Shown: positions 1 to 13,994, counted from the first letter of the stretch. The stretch is DNA of 64,000 bases from Fasciola hepatica (GCA_948099385.1 CANUEZ040000167.1:1508001-1572000); one strand, 5' to 3'. Made by a program: numbers and translations. The notes: generated from the sequence alone by a model not told the origin.

Positions 1-741
1 GTACCGGGTACGCATTAGTGATGAGTGACAACAGCCTCGAAATCCGGATGTGTGCTTCCGGGGAAATTTCGTCCACACGTCTACATATTACTTACTTCCG
101 GTTATCACATAGTTTTGATTTCAATAAAATGATCATATGTTAATTATCTAGCTTCTTCATTAGAAAAAATCATTTTTTTTCATTCAAAACATTGCGGTGT
201 TTAATACCTCATTCATTACGCAGCAACATCGTCCAACTCATCACGGAAAAAAGCAGAAGCGCACGGCTGTTTTATTTCAGGAGTCACCAACCCACGTGAT
301 TCCAACTGCGAGTGGAGCCCGACTGCAAGATTCTGAGTTGCACACACGCACGCACACACGCACACGGTGTCAACGATTCATATCATGCCAATACTGCGTG
401 ATAAAGTGCCCATCTGAACCGGGCTGTGAACGTCCCCAAATCGTCACCTGCACGGTGGTTGTTGCTTCTGATGGATGTCATCCCACAAGGAAACTGAATG
501 AAACGAATACATTACGTTACAACCAACCAACATCACTTGGTTGTTTGAGCACCGAAGCCGCATAGTGAATCATTTCGAAACACAAGTAAATTCCTTTCTA
601 TTAAAAGCAATAATTGGTTATCTGCTTCTACAAATATTTACTCAAAAGCAACAGAATCAAAAAAGCTTCAGTAGCTGAATTGCACTCTTCAAAGGAATGA
701 TCTAAAACATGCTGAGTTGATCCAAGGTTTGCACTGTAGTA
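1..741. other. Non-coding stretch, no gene recognised
   Basis: No conserved domain is seen on either strand. The 122-residue open frame at 197-565 has no recognisable domain and runs through a short CA-rich tract near 340-366. A short piece at 550-575 resembles the tail of the SINE-like family described below (a motif like GCCGCATAGTGAATCA), but it is too short to call. Confidence 0.5.
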
Positions 742-895
742 CACTGGGTCAGTAATCTTCCGATGGACATTGCACGTGCTCGACTTGAAACGAAAAGAAC
801 TCAGAAAAGTCCAGGAGTCCAAGGCTCAGAAAGTGTCTCATCGGGTTCCAACATATACCAATCAAATTTCGATATGGCGGCCTGCAGCATGACCC
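742..895 (+). repeat. Diverged interspersed repeat, copy 1
   Basis: This segment and 1122-1282 are diverged direct copies of each other, about 380 bp apart. They share, in the same order, a CTTCCGA block, TTGCACGTGCT, GAGTCCAA, TCAG near GTGTCTCATC, and finally GATATGGCGGCCT followed by a TGACC block. A third, shorter copy is at 7747-7862. No coding frame is conserved between the copies, so this looks like a non-coding repeat. The family was not recognised. Confidence 0.6.
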
Positions 896-916
896 CCCTC
901 CTCAACGAAAGAACAC

Positions 917-979
917 TACACACACACACACACGTGCACACACACACACACACGTGCACACGTACACACACACACACAC
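917..979. repeat. (CA)n microsatellite
   Basis: An imperfect CA tract of about 60 bp with regular CACGTGCACA interruptions. It lies between the two diverged repeat copies. Open frames that cross it are driven by the repeat and are not genes. Confidence 0.95.
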
Positions 980-1121
980 TCCAAGAGTACTCAGTTCACT
1001 GGGACCACATCGGGCGGGCCATTTCAGAAAACCGCTACCAGTCACAGGACGCAAAACTGTTCAATTACCAAGGTATCCAAATTCTACTCGGTCTTGTTCG
1101 TAGGGTGGTCAGTTAAGCAGT

Positions 1122-1282
1122 ATGCTGGATCAAGGATCTTCCAATCTTCCGAGGGTTGCACGTGCTTGATCTCCAACTACAAAAAATACAGAACACATTA
1201 CGAGTCCAAAGTTCAGCAGTTGTCTCATCAGGTTTTCACACTTATAATAGTTTAATTCAGATATGGCGGCCTACAGTTTGAC
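1122..1282 (+). repeat. Diverged interspersed repeat, copy 2
   Basis: Second copy of the repeat at 742-895. Shared landmarks are GATCTTCC, TTGCACGTGCTTGA, GAGTCCAAAG, TTGTCTCATC and GATATGGCGGCCTA in the same order, with many substitutions and small indels between them. This implies an old family or an old local duplication. Confidence 0.6.
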
Positions 1283-3687
1283 CATTACAGTTCTAAGCAT
1301 ATATCCGTTACACAGAAAAAGTGTTTCACAAGCTTAACCTCAAGATAGGTCTACACAATATTTGTCATGCGTATTCTTTGTAACCACTAACTCGTCATGG
1401 GATGTGGCAACTTCTGAAATAATTTCATACCAGTTCTACCGCCTGCGTTGGTTTCAGTATCGATGGTATGCTTAGCAAGACTAGTTCCTTCTTAGTAGTT
1501 TAAAGTAAGAGTAGTATATGCGATTAGCGAAAAATGAACACAAGCCAAACACAATTTATTGGTCAGTCATGCTGATGTCATGCTAAGATATTCAAGAGAA
1601 ATAACAGAATACATCATCCGATAATCATTCTTCGGATTACTGTAGATTACGGTAAAATATCTTCGAAGACTGAACTCTCTCGCACTTTTCCTGGTCTTAC
1701 TTTGAACCAATTCAAATGTTCGCAGTGTGTATTTACTTTAACATTGCCAAAATCCCCTCCTTTATGCAGGTTTCATTTCTACAAATAAAAGTCTCAGATT
1801 TCCAGGTGGTCATTTCATATTCACTTCAGTGTTGTTACCGCACGACGTCAGTCTTGTCACATTCGCACCATCAGGCAGTTACTAATGCCCCAATAAATCC
1901 TGTACAGCTAATATGTGGATGAATAATCCCCTAAGTCTGTCTAATTCCTACATCCTGTAAATAGTCTCTGATATTCTAAAACCTCTTTTGAAATCCTTAA
2001 TCATTCGTGTTTCCCTATTTCACATTGAAGAAATGATCGTTTGACTTAACCCAAGAGACACACCCATTGTGCGACAACATGTTTTCCCGCTATTCTCACC
2101 CAAAAAAACACGTTCCAATTACTCAAGTTCCCACCCTTGAGTATATATGTGTAAGAATTTACCTTCCCAATGCTTGGTTCGCATCTTGAACACAACGTGA
2201 GAGATTAGTGACTGAATGGTGCACTGATCGTGGTGCAGGCGAATCAGTTGTATGGTTCTTCTACGTGGTTAGACGTCGAGTAAAGTTCCCATAGAGCGTG
2301 ACACTTGACTTCGAAAATGATGTTGTCTTTAGGGGAAAATTGATTTTCAATAAAATATTTGCGAGCTTAAAGTCTGGTATGGTTTTTATACCCGTAGTGG
2401 TGGGCAGTCATACTCAACAATAGAACATACGGTGCACAAGAACGCTTCAGAGATTGGTCATTATGCATAATCTTAAGTTTAGCTTAAATGACAGGAGAAA
2501 ATGAATCATGTAATAAATCAGTTTGATTTACATATCAGACAGGTTTAACTGCTTGGATGAGAAGATTGAACGAACTGTGAATATTTGTCGGTGTTTTCTC
2601 TTTTAACTCCTGACTGACTGCTTGAGTAAAAGTATTCAATCGGTTTCGCTCGAATAGAACTGCTCTTTATGATATAGCCAGTCGGATTTTCCCTCGACTA
2701 TTTGTGCGTCTGGGAATGTCACGTTGAAAGATGTCAAAGCCAATCGGAGGGAATGAAAACATTTCCCGAAAACAATGTGCCTAAAACAGTTGGTGTCGAA
2801 ATAATCGTGGAAAGAGATTCACTGTCTGTCTGAGAATAAATGCAGACCGGTCAAAAATATATGGAAAATAAAATACCCCCCATTTTCTCAAATTTACTGT
2901 CTACTCAATATTTTTTTAAACCCTCTTTGTTTTTAGGCAGTTAGATATGTTGGTCTCGTCAACCAGAAACGAATTGCGAGTGCATTTATAAATTGATGAT
3001 CTTCAATGTTATGGACAATTGGAAAACCACCGGAACGTGTGTCGTGTCTGTGTGCGGTTGTGAAAAATCAATAGAGGTAAACACGAAGCAAGTGGAACGA
3101 TCGTGGTAAACTGTCAAGTAAAAAAAACTTACCTGGTTACTTTGAATGCGCGTGAACTAGGAAAGTGTTTGTCACAACTAGTTCGAAGCTAAATTGACAG
3201 CGAACACAAAAGTCGATTTCAGAAGTTTTTGAAAGTACTATATGCGTGGGAAAACATTTGTGCGGGGATTACCAATGACTGTTAACAGATAAGTTGACCA
3301 GTGGAATACAATTTCTCTTCATTTCACTGCTCGTCTTACTGAGAAATGCCTTTAACGATTTTGTGTCTAATAAGCAATACTTACTTAGTATTTCTTGTTG
3401 ATCTTCATTGCACAGTTGAGAACCAGTTGAATTCTTCCCTTCATCTACCTGAATACAATAGGCTGGAAAGCTTCAAGTTGAGTCAACTTAATAGTAGGCG
3501 GTAGTCTGCTTCATGGTTTTATCTCATAAATCATAGGATAAAGTCTGTGAAACAGAGTGCACATTGCAGTCACTCCTCTGGTCGAAGAGCGATCATATTT
3601 TTTAAATCTAACAGCTAGAGATGAAATTTGGTTGGCCATATTTGGCAAATGTCCAACCAATTCTCATGAGAAATTCAGTAACTCTGG
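1283..3687. other. Non-coding stretch, nothing recognised
   Basis: Only short open frames without recognisable domains are seen (for example 68 residues at 1716-1922). No retroelement protein, tRNA or long repeat was found. Confidence 0.5.
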
Positions 3688-3785
3688 TAGAACTCGAACC
3701 CAGTCACGTTTTATTGCTGCATGCTTTCTGCTGGCCGCGTTATGGGCCACTGTAGGGGCACTGCAGTATCCAACCGACTGAGTCT
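3688..3785 (-). repeat. tRNA-like / SINE-like fragment
   Basis: Read on the minus strand this has CTCAGTCGGTTGG, similar to a tRNA A box, and about 70 bases later GGGTTCGAGTTC, close to the pol III B-box consensus GGTTCGANTCC. The spacing is longer than in a normal tRNA and no cloverleaf is evident, so it is best read as a tRNA-derived repeat fragment. Confidence 0.35.
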
Positions 3786-4107
3786 AGTAGATTCACAAGG
3801 CATTCATGCCCGGGGTAGTTATGTTGTAAAGATTTGACAGAACTAAAAAGACAAAGGGATCTGCGAATACTAACAAAATATGTTCTAAAGCCCACGACTC
3901 AATTAAACCGACCTACGTGCTACTTCCTATTTCGGTTCCTTGTTCGCCATGGACTCATGGGGTTTCAGCTTGTTTGTCTGTGCACCGCTCTTGATTTTTG
4001 GTTAGAGTGGTCTAAGTAACAACTTCACTCGAATTATTCTGTTGCGAAATGATTCATCGTGCAGTGCGAACACCCAGCTCACCCAACTTTCTAGGAATCA
4101 TGAGCAA

Positions 4108-4195
4108 CGAGTATCTTCTGGCTGGGATTTGAACTCAGGTTGAATGACTGAGAGTCGAACACCAAATCACTGAGATGGGTCTCAACCATTTTACT
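4108..4195 (-). repeat. tRNA-derived SINE-like head fragment
   Basis: On the minus strand it contains TTTGGTGTTCGACTCTCAG followed by CCTGAGTTCAAATCCCAG. The GGTGTTCGACTC core and a degenerate B box (AGTTCAAATCC) match the SINE-like copy at 7910-8045 and related copies. The 3' half of the family is absent here. Confidence 0.45.
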
Positions 4196-4289
4196 TGAAG
4201 CGAATGCCAGATGATATAGCATCGGTCTCCGTTTTGAGCCTTAGTTGGTGCTTGGTTGATGTTCATTACTGGTTATTCTCACCAAGGGT

Positions 4290-4362
4290 GACGCAACTGT
4301 ACGGTACTTCAATGGTTTTCAATTGTGAGTTGAGCGTTGGTACGGTGTGATGAATCATTTCG
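4290..4362 (+). repeat. SINE-like 3' fragment
   Basis: The segment with CTGTACGGTACTTC, ATGGTTTTCAATTGTGAG and TTGAGCGTTGG matches the 3' half of the SINE-like copy at 58270-58424 (CTGTACAGTGCTCCCATGG, then GTGAGCTGAGCGTTGA). The tRNA-like head is missing. Confidence 0.5.
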
Positions 4363-7300
4363 TGAAAACGGTTTAATGTACTACTACTGAATCACATTTT
4401 GTTGCATTGAACTCCAGCTGAACTAACATTTTGCAAAACATACCTCTACTAGACCACTCAAAGCTACGACATTGGAACTTGTCTTGAGAATTGTTTTATT
4501 GAACGGATTTGCTAATTACTTTACAAACCCTCTGATATTACTCTAAGATGATGTCGACCGGCTTACCGATCGACCTTTTTGACAGTCAGCCTGTTCTAGT
4601 TCTGTGAAACTGTGTCATTTAACTATCCACAAGGTCGATTTATTTGTTTCATATCGATCGCTTTTCTTTACGTATCGATCGAATTTGAACAACGTGTATG
4701 AGATGATGTCCCCTTCTACTTGACCTTGCCACGCCATGTTCTGCTACTAGTACTAGCTGTCTGGAAGAAACCTTGAACTGTCCAGTGGGCCAATCCCATG
4801 CATGCTCACCGCACATTGCTTTTGAGATGTACATGTGTGGATTGGTCAAGAAGCGTACAGCGAATCCACGCGTTGGAGTGAGCTGTTCTCGTTCAGTCGT
4901 TTCATTAGAGTGATAGAGAGACTTAAGTACCGACGGATGAAGGTGGCACAGAGTGTCTGAACAATCTGTGATAGCTTTACGACCATCGTACAAGTGGGGT
5001 TATTGTTTCAAGTTCTGGAACTCTTATTGATCATCGGTCATTCACACTGGACCACGTGGTGACAATATAATAACCTAGCTACAAAATTACATTTTTGGTA
5101 AGTTTGGGTTTGAATTTACTGAAGCACAAATTTGTACTTTGGCCAGAGTAAATTGGTATCGGTTTTTGTCTGACAGGCTTCTTGACTAGGGTGATTTCAA
5201 ACGAGTGTATTGGAATACCGTCTATCCGGAAATATGACATTACATTTCTAACTAATGAATTGCTCGGCTGTCATTTTGAACACAGCAGTTAGGAATTGAC
5301 TGGCTGATTGGTAATATATAAAGCGTTTTTGTGCATCGTAAGAGCCCCTGGATGAACTGACATTGATGCTTAAAAAGCATTTGGGGGTGCGTTTTTTCTT
5401 GATTGTTCTCAGGAAAGACAGTAGCCATCCGAAACAGTTGATTATATTTAGGCGTGATTATTGGAAAACTTCAAATTTAACGTGTTTTTGATTTATTATA
5501 AGGCCTATCGAATATAAGGTTTTGATTACACCGGTTCGAACACTAAAGGCAGGATCGATTTTTTCTTGTCAAATCTTTTTGTGATGGGTTAAACTTGGCG
5601 GTTTATTACACTTCAACTTTTGTTTTCTTGCATTATTTTTACCATGGTTCTAAAATATTTTAAAAATGAACACACTGCACGTGACGGAATGCCTAGCTGG
5701 TGAATTTCGACTCGGCGGCGAAGATGGTCGAACCTGAGTGCTAATTGACCATCAGCCCACGGTTTTGACCGCTTGTCTATTGTTGACGAACAGAATGGTT
5801 ACACGAAAGAAAGCAATGCGTGAGAACTGGGAAAATAATTAAAACGTCCAAAATCATTGTTCATGTAGTGAAAAAATTCCGGAAGAAACTAGGCTGATAA
5901 TCAGAGAAAATTACATAGCTCGCACTAATCTCTTAGTGTTGTTATATTTACAAACAGTTCGTAATTATAGACGATAAAATCACGTTTAGTAATCGCGTTT
6001 CTCCTAGCTAAACAACAGGAAAATGGACCTTATTTGCGTCTTATTCATTGAATAACAACACATCGGGATCGCCTTCCGGGACGCTCAAAAAATATACATT
6101 TTGACCATTTTTTTTCGGCTGAGGCAATAATTGGTGCGTGTCTTAGATTCAACTATTTCTGGGTTATAATTGACATCCGAATGTAGAAGAATGGTATATG
6201 AAAGGGTTCATTTGGACCGATGTAAGGTGGATTGCCCATCGAAATTTGTGATATGCACTTTTGCACGAATATGATTATGTGCACAGCATGTATGTTGCAC
6301 GAATACATTTCGGACGAACCTGTCAGCAGCCTCATGACTTTACAAGTTTTCCGAATCTCACATGTGTGCAGACAATCGGTAAGCCTATTGTTGTAGTTAT
6401 TTCACCTGCGAAAAACGACTACCCAAAACTTGACATGTTGACGAACCATGTTAAAAACCACGCTTGCTGTCCATCAGTGGAACCACTTAAAGTGTGAAAG
6501 GGAGCATTTGGTTTCACATGGTTTTCTGTTGTCAGAAGTCAGTTTTCATGCTGATTGTACGAAAAGACGAAAGTGAGGAGCTAAAAAGTCATAGACTTTT
6601 GTTAGAAAAATTATCCTGCTGGTTATAACATATCGAAAACTAGATGAAATACCCCTTCACTCATTCACAACATGTTGGTTGTTCAAATTATTAAAGATGT
6701 GGAACGAAAATTCCATGACATTTTCTCGTCACTCAACGGCCTAGACTAGGAGTGAGTGGGCAGTTGAGCAAGCGGGTGATTGAATGAATGAGTAAGTGAG
6801 TGAGCAAGACAGTCAGCAAACAAATCAACCAAGCCATCAATCATTTGATCAATAAGTCGGTCAGTGTTTTCGTTCAAGGTCGTACGCGAAAAATTAATCA
6901 ATCGACGGCCTGTAAAGTGATGAATTTTTTCCACCATTCAAAAGCACGGGATGCACTTCCTAATGGAGTTTATCCCGTAACAGCCACCGCGTGACTAGTT
7001 TTTCTCCATTTATCAAGTGTTTGTTATGCGGTCTAAATATGAGTGAGTTGAAATCAGTTAGGGGTAAACGTTTTCGGTGCACATGTTCAGCTGACAGCAA
7101 ATATTCATGCTGATCGATTTCTTGCAAAGCGGAATGTTGCAGACGGTCCCTTTTGTTTCTCGAGACTTCAAGTCCAGTCAACAGCTGTCACCAAGGTCAT
7201 ACTGTTAAAAACAAAAGATCGTTTCGTCTGATCCTTGAACCGTTATCAATAGATTGTGTGAAGATGGAGAGAGCATTTGTTGGAATGCCGCATCCCCGTA

Positions 7301-7746
7301 TGATTGCCCGCCAGCATGTCATCCGCATACCCGGGTATTCGGGGTATATCTGTTAACACCATAAGGTATTCGCTTTGATTACAACAAAGTCTTACTCAGA
7401 GTAAAAAGGAAATTTCGGCTTTGAACGAAGTCATACACAGAACCCAAAACCAATACGGTCTGATACAACAGCGGGCTGAAATGCAACCTTACGTCCAATC
7501 GTGCCACATTTCATAACTGTGTGTCCAGACTTGGCAACTACCACAGTCAGATATGTGCGCATATTGACTCACGTTTATTGTGGAAATTCGAATCCTGAAG
7601 AGGGTTTTCCGGTCTATTCTACCACTGTCATATTACGTTAAACCCGAGAATAAATGTTTATGCTATCTATACGCGACAGATAGCGATCAACAAATACAAT
7701 TCACGGACTGTCTTGCCTCAGCGAGACGAACACGTGATGTATTATG
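4363..7746. other. Non-coding stretch with a weak tetranucleotide-like tract
   Basis: No gene is recognised. The 114-residue minus-strand frame at 4649-4993 has no recognisable domain. Around 6750-6860 there is a degenerate run of GAGT, GAAT and CAAT-type words that resembles an old tetranucleotide microsatellite and produces short open frames on both strands. Confidence 0.5.
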
Positions 7747-7862
7747 CAAGGACCAGGGATCTTCCGCCCGGGGATTTCATTGACAAAAATGAAGAAAACC
7801 CAATGAGTCCAAAGCTCGGTAGGTGTATACCCGGGTTCGCACACTTACATTAATAATAGCCA
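7747..7862 (+). repeat. Diverged interspersed repeat, copy 3
   Basis: Shares GGATCTTCCG, GAGTCCAAAGCTC, AGGTGT and GGGTTCGCACACTTA-type blocks with the copies at 742-895 and 1122-1282, in the same order. It lacks the GATATGGCGGCCT end. It directly precedes a SINE-like copy. Confidence 0.5.
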
Positions 7863-7909
7863 ATGATAGCTGAAGGGTGCTAGTAGTGGAGTTTACCTAA
7901 CTATTGACA

Positions 7910-8045
7910 GTTAGCTCGGATAGCCTGCTGGTTGGGTGTTCGACTCACAACCGTCCCTCCTGGGTTCTAGTGTCGGTCTTGACTCAGTGGATATGTATTG
8001 CTTATGAATCCTAATTAAGAAGAAAGGCTACACAGTGTTTTCGTG
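7910..8045 (+). repeat. tRNA-derived SINE-like copy
   Basis: Starts with a tRNA-like head (AGCTCGGATAGCCTGCTGG as A-box region, then GGTGTTCGACTCACAA) and a degraded B box (GGGTTCTAGTG). It continues with GACTCAGTGGATATGTATTG, corresponding to GGCTCGGTGGATGTGCACTG in the better preserved copies at 58 kb. The 3' half is diverged. Confidence 0.6.
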
Positions 8046-11000
8046 ATAAGGTAAGCTTCTTATTTCGTGAATACTGATCCAGTAGTCAAATCGAGCGCCC
8101 TACCACTCAAGAGGACGTGGGGAATAATTTACAAAATTCACGAATCTGCTGAGGTCGTGAACCCTTGAACTGATAAAAAATGTACACAACAGATAGAAAA
8201 TCGAATGTGTATACTCACATAAAAATAGCACCATACTGCCAAATCACATAATATCGCCCGGGTATTGATCCGTTGGTCACCTTTGATCCATGATTACTTC
8301 TCCCAGCCTTTAGGCAAGAGATTCGTTAGTTTTATCGACCTCGAAATTGTAGTGTGGGCAGTATTCACTGACTTCTTTCCTTGTTCTGCAGAAGAATTCT
8401 CAAGCACATTCAAATTGGAGACTGTTAGAAGTCAACTGTAAAACTGAAGCATGGAAAGGCCCACGGTTTCAATAGCCAAAACAATAACAAGATGAGAATG
8501 GAACTGCGCACAAAGATCCTACGTCAATCACCTGTAAGACATGATACGAAACATTATCTCGCAAAACGAAAACCTTCCCAGAAGAACTTCTGGTTGGACA
8601 TTCCGAAAGCATTTCGTCCACGAGTGCGATACATTTTCTTCACTATCTAACTAGGTAGTTCAAGGATAGCTTTGGCTGTGCTTTTGATCATCACTTTGTG
8701 GTCTCTGAGTGGATAAATTACCTGGAGCAAAGGTTGCAACAAATACATTTCGTGTGCCTTGATAATTCCTCGCAAACGATCTGTTCGTCGTCGAAGTAAA
8801 TTGACCGCCAAAGCACCGTACGATGTGATGCGCGCATTCATTCGCCTGGGGTTTTTTGTTGTTTGTGATTGAGCGCCAGTTTATAACAGCCGAACATTGA
8901 ACTGCCTTCGCAACCACAAGTAGAAATATCATCGATGATTGTCTCATTAAATGGTCGCAAGATTGCCCCGGGTCATATGTCAGTGCCATGAGAAGTAGAT
9001 GGTTATATAATATGGATGTGCGGGATTCTGGCACTTACACAAATTGTGCTGACAATGTGTTTCCTATTATCATTATGCAAAATCGTTTCTCTACTTACGG
9101 CACGAATCTTCGGTACATGTATGGCAGAAACACCAGTCTGTAGCACTCGAAGAAAGTTGATCCCTTGTTCTGTGTCGAGATATTGTGTAACGTTTCCTTC
9201 TGCGGGCAGTTGACCTCCCCATCTTAGAAAGTATGTGAATATTGAACAAACCTTGCTCGTGCGACCTTGGTGTGAAGGTTATGAATTTGGAACTACTCGG
9301 TGAGCTCAATATCAACCGACAGTTTGCCTTTGAGCTATGAATTAGAATGATAATCTTCACGTCTATTTGCATTGACTTTAATTCTTTCTGCTAGGTAGAC
9401 ATATGGTTGATATTTTGAGGAAAAGAAATTACTCTGATGAGACCAGTATTTATTCAACAGTAGTGCAAACTACATTCGATGAATTCTACCTTCATATTAC
9501 TAAAATCTAATCCGTATCGAGTTGTATTGATTTTGAACTCTCAAGCTTCAGGAACTTGTATCACGGTAATCAAGTTCACGGGATTTCAAATGATTACGGG
9601 TCGATAAAGTACTAAAGCGAAAATTATCAAGTTGTATGGAAGTTTATGTTTCCAACTGTTACTAGATAAACTATACAAAGTTAGGAAAAATAAAATAAAT
9701 TGGGAGTCTTATTTCGACCATACCAATATTTCCTCTCGGATGATGATCGCATAGTGTCAAGCACATTTGGTAGTCTTGCGGACCAATGTGACTGTTGTTA
9801 TTATTTTTGTGGTTAAGGTGGAAGGACTGGCTTGGTCTGAAAACGCACCTGATTAACTGTAATTCCCAATCCAGGAAGATAATTGTGAGCGTTTTAGACC
9901 ATCATCGATTAGCAGCATAGCCAAGTATGGTTAGAGCATCTGTGAAATCATAGAACGTGAAATGATGACGTAATGGCTAGCGGTGAAAAAATTAAGTGGT
10001 GCACCATTAGTAAAACGGAAATGGATAATTTCATGGCTTCGGTCATGCGATTATGATAAACGCCGAGCTGAGCTGAGCTACACATTTTGCATTAGTCTGA
10101 TCACTGTGATCTAAAACGGCGGTCGTTAGAGATTCTGTTTTGTAAGCGATCAAATGGTTGCTTAGGTTTCTGCCCTGACTAGCTGGCTGATATCAGAAAG
10201 TTTGGTCACATTATTGCTGAAGCAATTGCGTGTTACAATCTGTGCGTAGGGCTTGCAATTCAAAACGAACGTAAGGGAGAACACGGTATGTGACGATAGC
10301 TAATTCGGTTATATAATCTCTCACAACCATCCTTATCTTTGTTTTGTGAGCTCATTTCCATAGATGGCTTCCCTCCTCGCTCTTTATCAAAGCTATCCGG
10401 ACATTCATGATCTGAAAAGATGAGAAAAGCCGATTGCATTTTAAAGTTTAGTAAGTCATCGAATTCAATAATGCGGGGTATCATAGCGACGGTGTGATTG
10501 GGTGAAAGTATTAGTCCGATCGCACCCATCGATTTAGAATAACTTGTGAAGATATGTGTTATCGGTCGTCTAGGTTTGTGTACCGTGGCATCCAGCGTAG
10601 CCATTATTGTCCGTTTACTGTAATATAAATAGTTGAGAAATATACGTCTGAATCAGTTTAGTCCGGCGTCGTCCGCGAACCACGGGTGTCTCAGAGTTGG
10701 TCTAAATCCAGGCAGACAGTATGGAGCATTTAATTTTAGCTACGCATGTGAAATATTGATTGTAGGTGCCATGTTGGTATACGGTGGCAAACCATATATT
10801 CCGTGGAGTCGACTGACGCACAGGAATCACAAAATCGCGTCGGTTTCCGTCGCCTTGTCGGTTGATTCGGGCGCATGGTAGTGCATCTAGCTAATGGGAA
10901 GGGATATATGGTGAGTAAAATAAGTAGCTCGTAAAATCCCATTTCAGTTTCCACCGAGCCGGAAAATAAGAATCAAAACCGGACCCATCTGTTCAACGAT

Positions 11001-13994
11001 AGGTCTCGCCTGGTCAGATTCTCATAACCAAACTATTTGGAACGGTACCCTCGAGGCTGGGCCTAAGTTGAACGCCGTAACTTCCCCCTTGGTAGAACTC
11101 ATGCTTACAAATAAATATTCCTAAGAAAACAATTGCAGCTTGGTGTGGGAACACTGTCTCACGTGTAAACCTCGCCGTAACGCGTTCCGGGTCAAAATGG
11201 TGATCGTGCACGACTCAGAATCGGCTGGTTATCATCAAAATAATGGCACTATGATTCAAAGCCAAATAGAAATAGAGGAAAAAGATGAAAACTCCTTCAT
11301 TTCCACACGGCAAGTACTGAATTACTAGTAATAGTGTCTTGGTTTGTTCAGACCTTTTTGTTGAAGTAGATCAAACCTACTTAACAATCTGAGCACCCCG
11401 TCATGAATTTGACATATCAGAATTGTAAACTAACACCCTGAGCTCAGTTGGAAAATCAACGAACAAAACTAGCTGACTCGTTAAAACGGAGCTTCTCAAA
11501 ATCGGTCAGGTTAATTTTATTCGGGTCGTTTTATTGCATCATTATCAACGATAACCAGGGCCACCTGAAAAGAGCACAAATCCAAGTAGTAACCAAGATG
11601 GTCCTGATCTCATCTGTCCAGCAGTAGTGATTAGCCTTGAATCTAACATTCCACTAAATAGGCAGATGGCGATCGAACTGCTCACCCAGCTAGGTCTCAC
11701 AGTCATGCACTACTTTGACAAAAATTGTATTCTTTTATTCAACACAAAACTGACGTTCAACAGGCATGTGTGTACATGAACACAACCCCGAATGGGTTCT
11801 TTTTAATTTACCAGTCACGCTGAAAGTAATTAACGTGTGTTTGCACGAGGAACTCCCGTGGAATGTTTTCAACGGGGATAACGTTTACTCTTAAAGACAT
11901 CCAAAAAGAAAGGTTGATTGGAGGCATGTAATTCGATTGAACATGTTTGACAGACTTGACGTGGATCAGTTCAACAGTAGTCCGGGAATGATTTCCTACT
12001 AGGAAATCAATCAGATATCCAAAAAGAGGTTCATAATGGAACATCAAATAACGCGTTACTGGTTTGGCTAGCAAACAAATAAGCAGTTGGATTATTCTCT
12101 TGGCGAACAGCTTGGATTACATCAAAGTTGGAGAACTAAGTCAGCAGTTCTGAAGAAGCCAAGCACTCAGTCCAGATTTACTCGCCGTCGACAATATGAT
12201 GGGGAATTAATTTAGCGGGAAGTCATTTCCAGGTCAGAATAACGCCTGTTGGTTGAGTAAATCATCCAGTCCTCCCTTCTCTTACTTAGTCTCTTGCAAT
12301 CCCTCGCGCAGGTTGAGCAATCACTGTTCACAACTTCATGGGTGTAAGTTTTCCATCGATGGAATTATTAGGTTACCCACCCGGGCTATTCAATAAATTA
12401 AATCATAGTAACCTCCTAAGTAAAACCCGTAGAACCTGCGTTTATTTATGCCCTCAGCTTGGTCGGGAAATACGTGAAGCTTGCTGATCCTTCCAGCATT
12501 AATCAGCGTCAAACAATGCAAATTCCAATTGTATGAGCCGCGGGCTCCGAACCTCCCAGACGACATAGATACAGTATCCCTGCGGTAGAGCTTCATTCCA
12601 GAGCGGATATGATGTGGCTGTCCCAGAGAAACGCATATTTCCATCACTTCCGCTAAAATAATTCGATCTAACTTATGAAAATGGTCAAATGTTCAACTAA
12701 ATTGCGCTAGTGACAATACGAATCAATGCTTTTATTTACGCACCTGCTTTGCTTTACTTAAATGACTAGAATTTCGCCTACCAAATAAGTATTGGATGAC
12801 AATGGTCTCCCAAAGAAATATCGTAGCGTTTGTCAAAGCGATCAGAATTGTATAATTCGGAGTTTTTGGAAGTAATTGTCTTGGGAAGTGATTTTTCTTC
12901 AATGTATCCGTTTCCCTGTAAGTTCTCAAAATTCATATAAAACGGACATCTCGCACTTGGGGACATTTTGTTCTTCATTGTATGTATGTCTTATTGAGAG
13001 GTTTTGCTGCATTGTGACAAAGGTATTTTAGGTCTTGACATTTTTTGGCACCCTTAGAATCTAGATCTAGCTCGTGACTGGAGTGACACAAGAAATGTAG
13101 AGAATTTTACACAAAACTAATCACTTACCCATTTACATGTAAAACAGTAATCCATGAGTAATCATCAAGTTACGAACGAATCCCGGGCCGAACAGCCGTT
13201 CGAACCTCGAAATTATCCCAAGTCGTTGTTTGACTTCATTTTGCGTGACATTACATTGTACGCAAATTCACATCCACAAGTAAGCATCATATTACCTCAA
13301 TAAGCATTTGAGTCAAGTTGGCATGTTTCTTAGGGTCGCGAAACCACCCGTGACTTGCGATGAAAGTTTGACCTGCAGCACTTTCCGAGAAATGCAGTGA
13401 CAAAGAATTGGGGGGGGAGTTGTTACGAACAGTGTCTGCTATGGTGCTGTGCCGGGTTAGTAGTGGCCAAAGTTTGCACTGAGACGTAGTGGCACACACA
13501 AAAGAATTCGATGGTGCGACCAGGAGATTAGAGCCCAGTGAACACAAAGTGGACTTGCTATCGTTTTGATTCGAGTGTTTAGAAATTCATAAGTTGAAAG
13601 CTGGTAAGTAGGGCAGTGTTTGTCATTGCATTGGAGAATCACGCAAAGTTACACACAGTTAGAGCAGCGAATTCGCCAGCTTCCTCCGTAACACGAAAGA
13701 AACCAAGCTGTACGATGCAGAATACTGGGAAAAATCACCTCCCGCATACACACCGAAAACACATTGGTTGGGGCTAATGTTTTTGCGTAGTTGAGTCAGT
13801 ATGCAACCTATTTGAATACCGAACATTAGACCGTACTTCGGTCATCCTAAATGGTAGCGAAGCGATCTATACGGATAAATGTTTTAATTCGAAGCAGGCC
13901 AACTAGCTGATCGATCACTGATCTTTGCTTATATGGTAACAAGTCGTCAATAAACTTATAGAAAGGGAAAAATGTGAAGCAATTCATGGTTAAA
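8046..13994. other. Non-coding stretch, no gene recognised
   Basis: The longest open frames (124 residues at 8660-9034 and 114 residues at 10260-10604, both minus) carry no motif I recognise and are not flanked by obvious splice signals. They are treated as chance frames. No microsatellite longer than about 20 bp and no long repeat was found. Confidence 0.5.

Noticed and set aside
197..565. 122-residue open frame as a gene
   Set aside because: No domain, no splice context, and it crosses a CA-rich tract; consistent with a chance frame.
763..1116. 117-residue frame with alternating His-Thr
   Set aside because: It is produced by the CA microsatellite and repeat copy 1.
8660..9034. 124-residue minus-strand frame as a gene
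   Set aside because: No motif recognised, overlapped by another frame, no exon signals.
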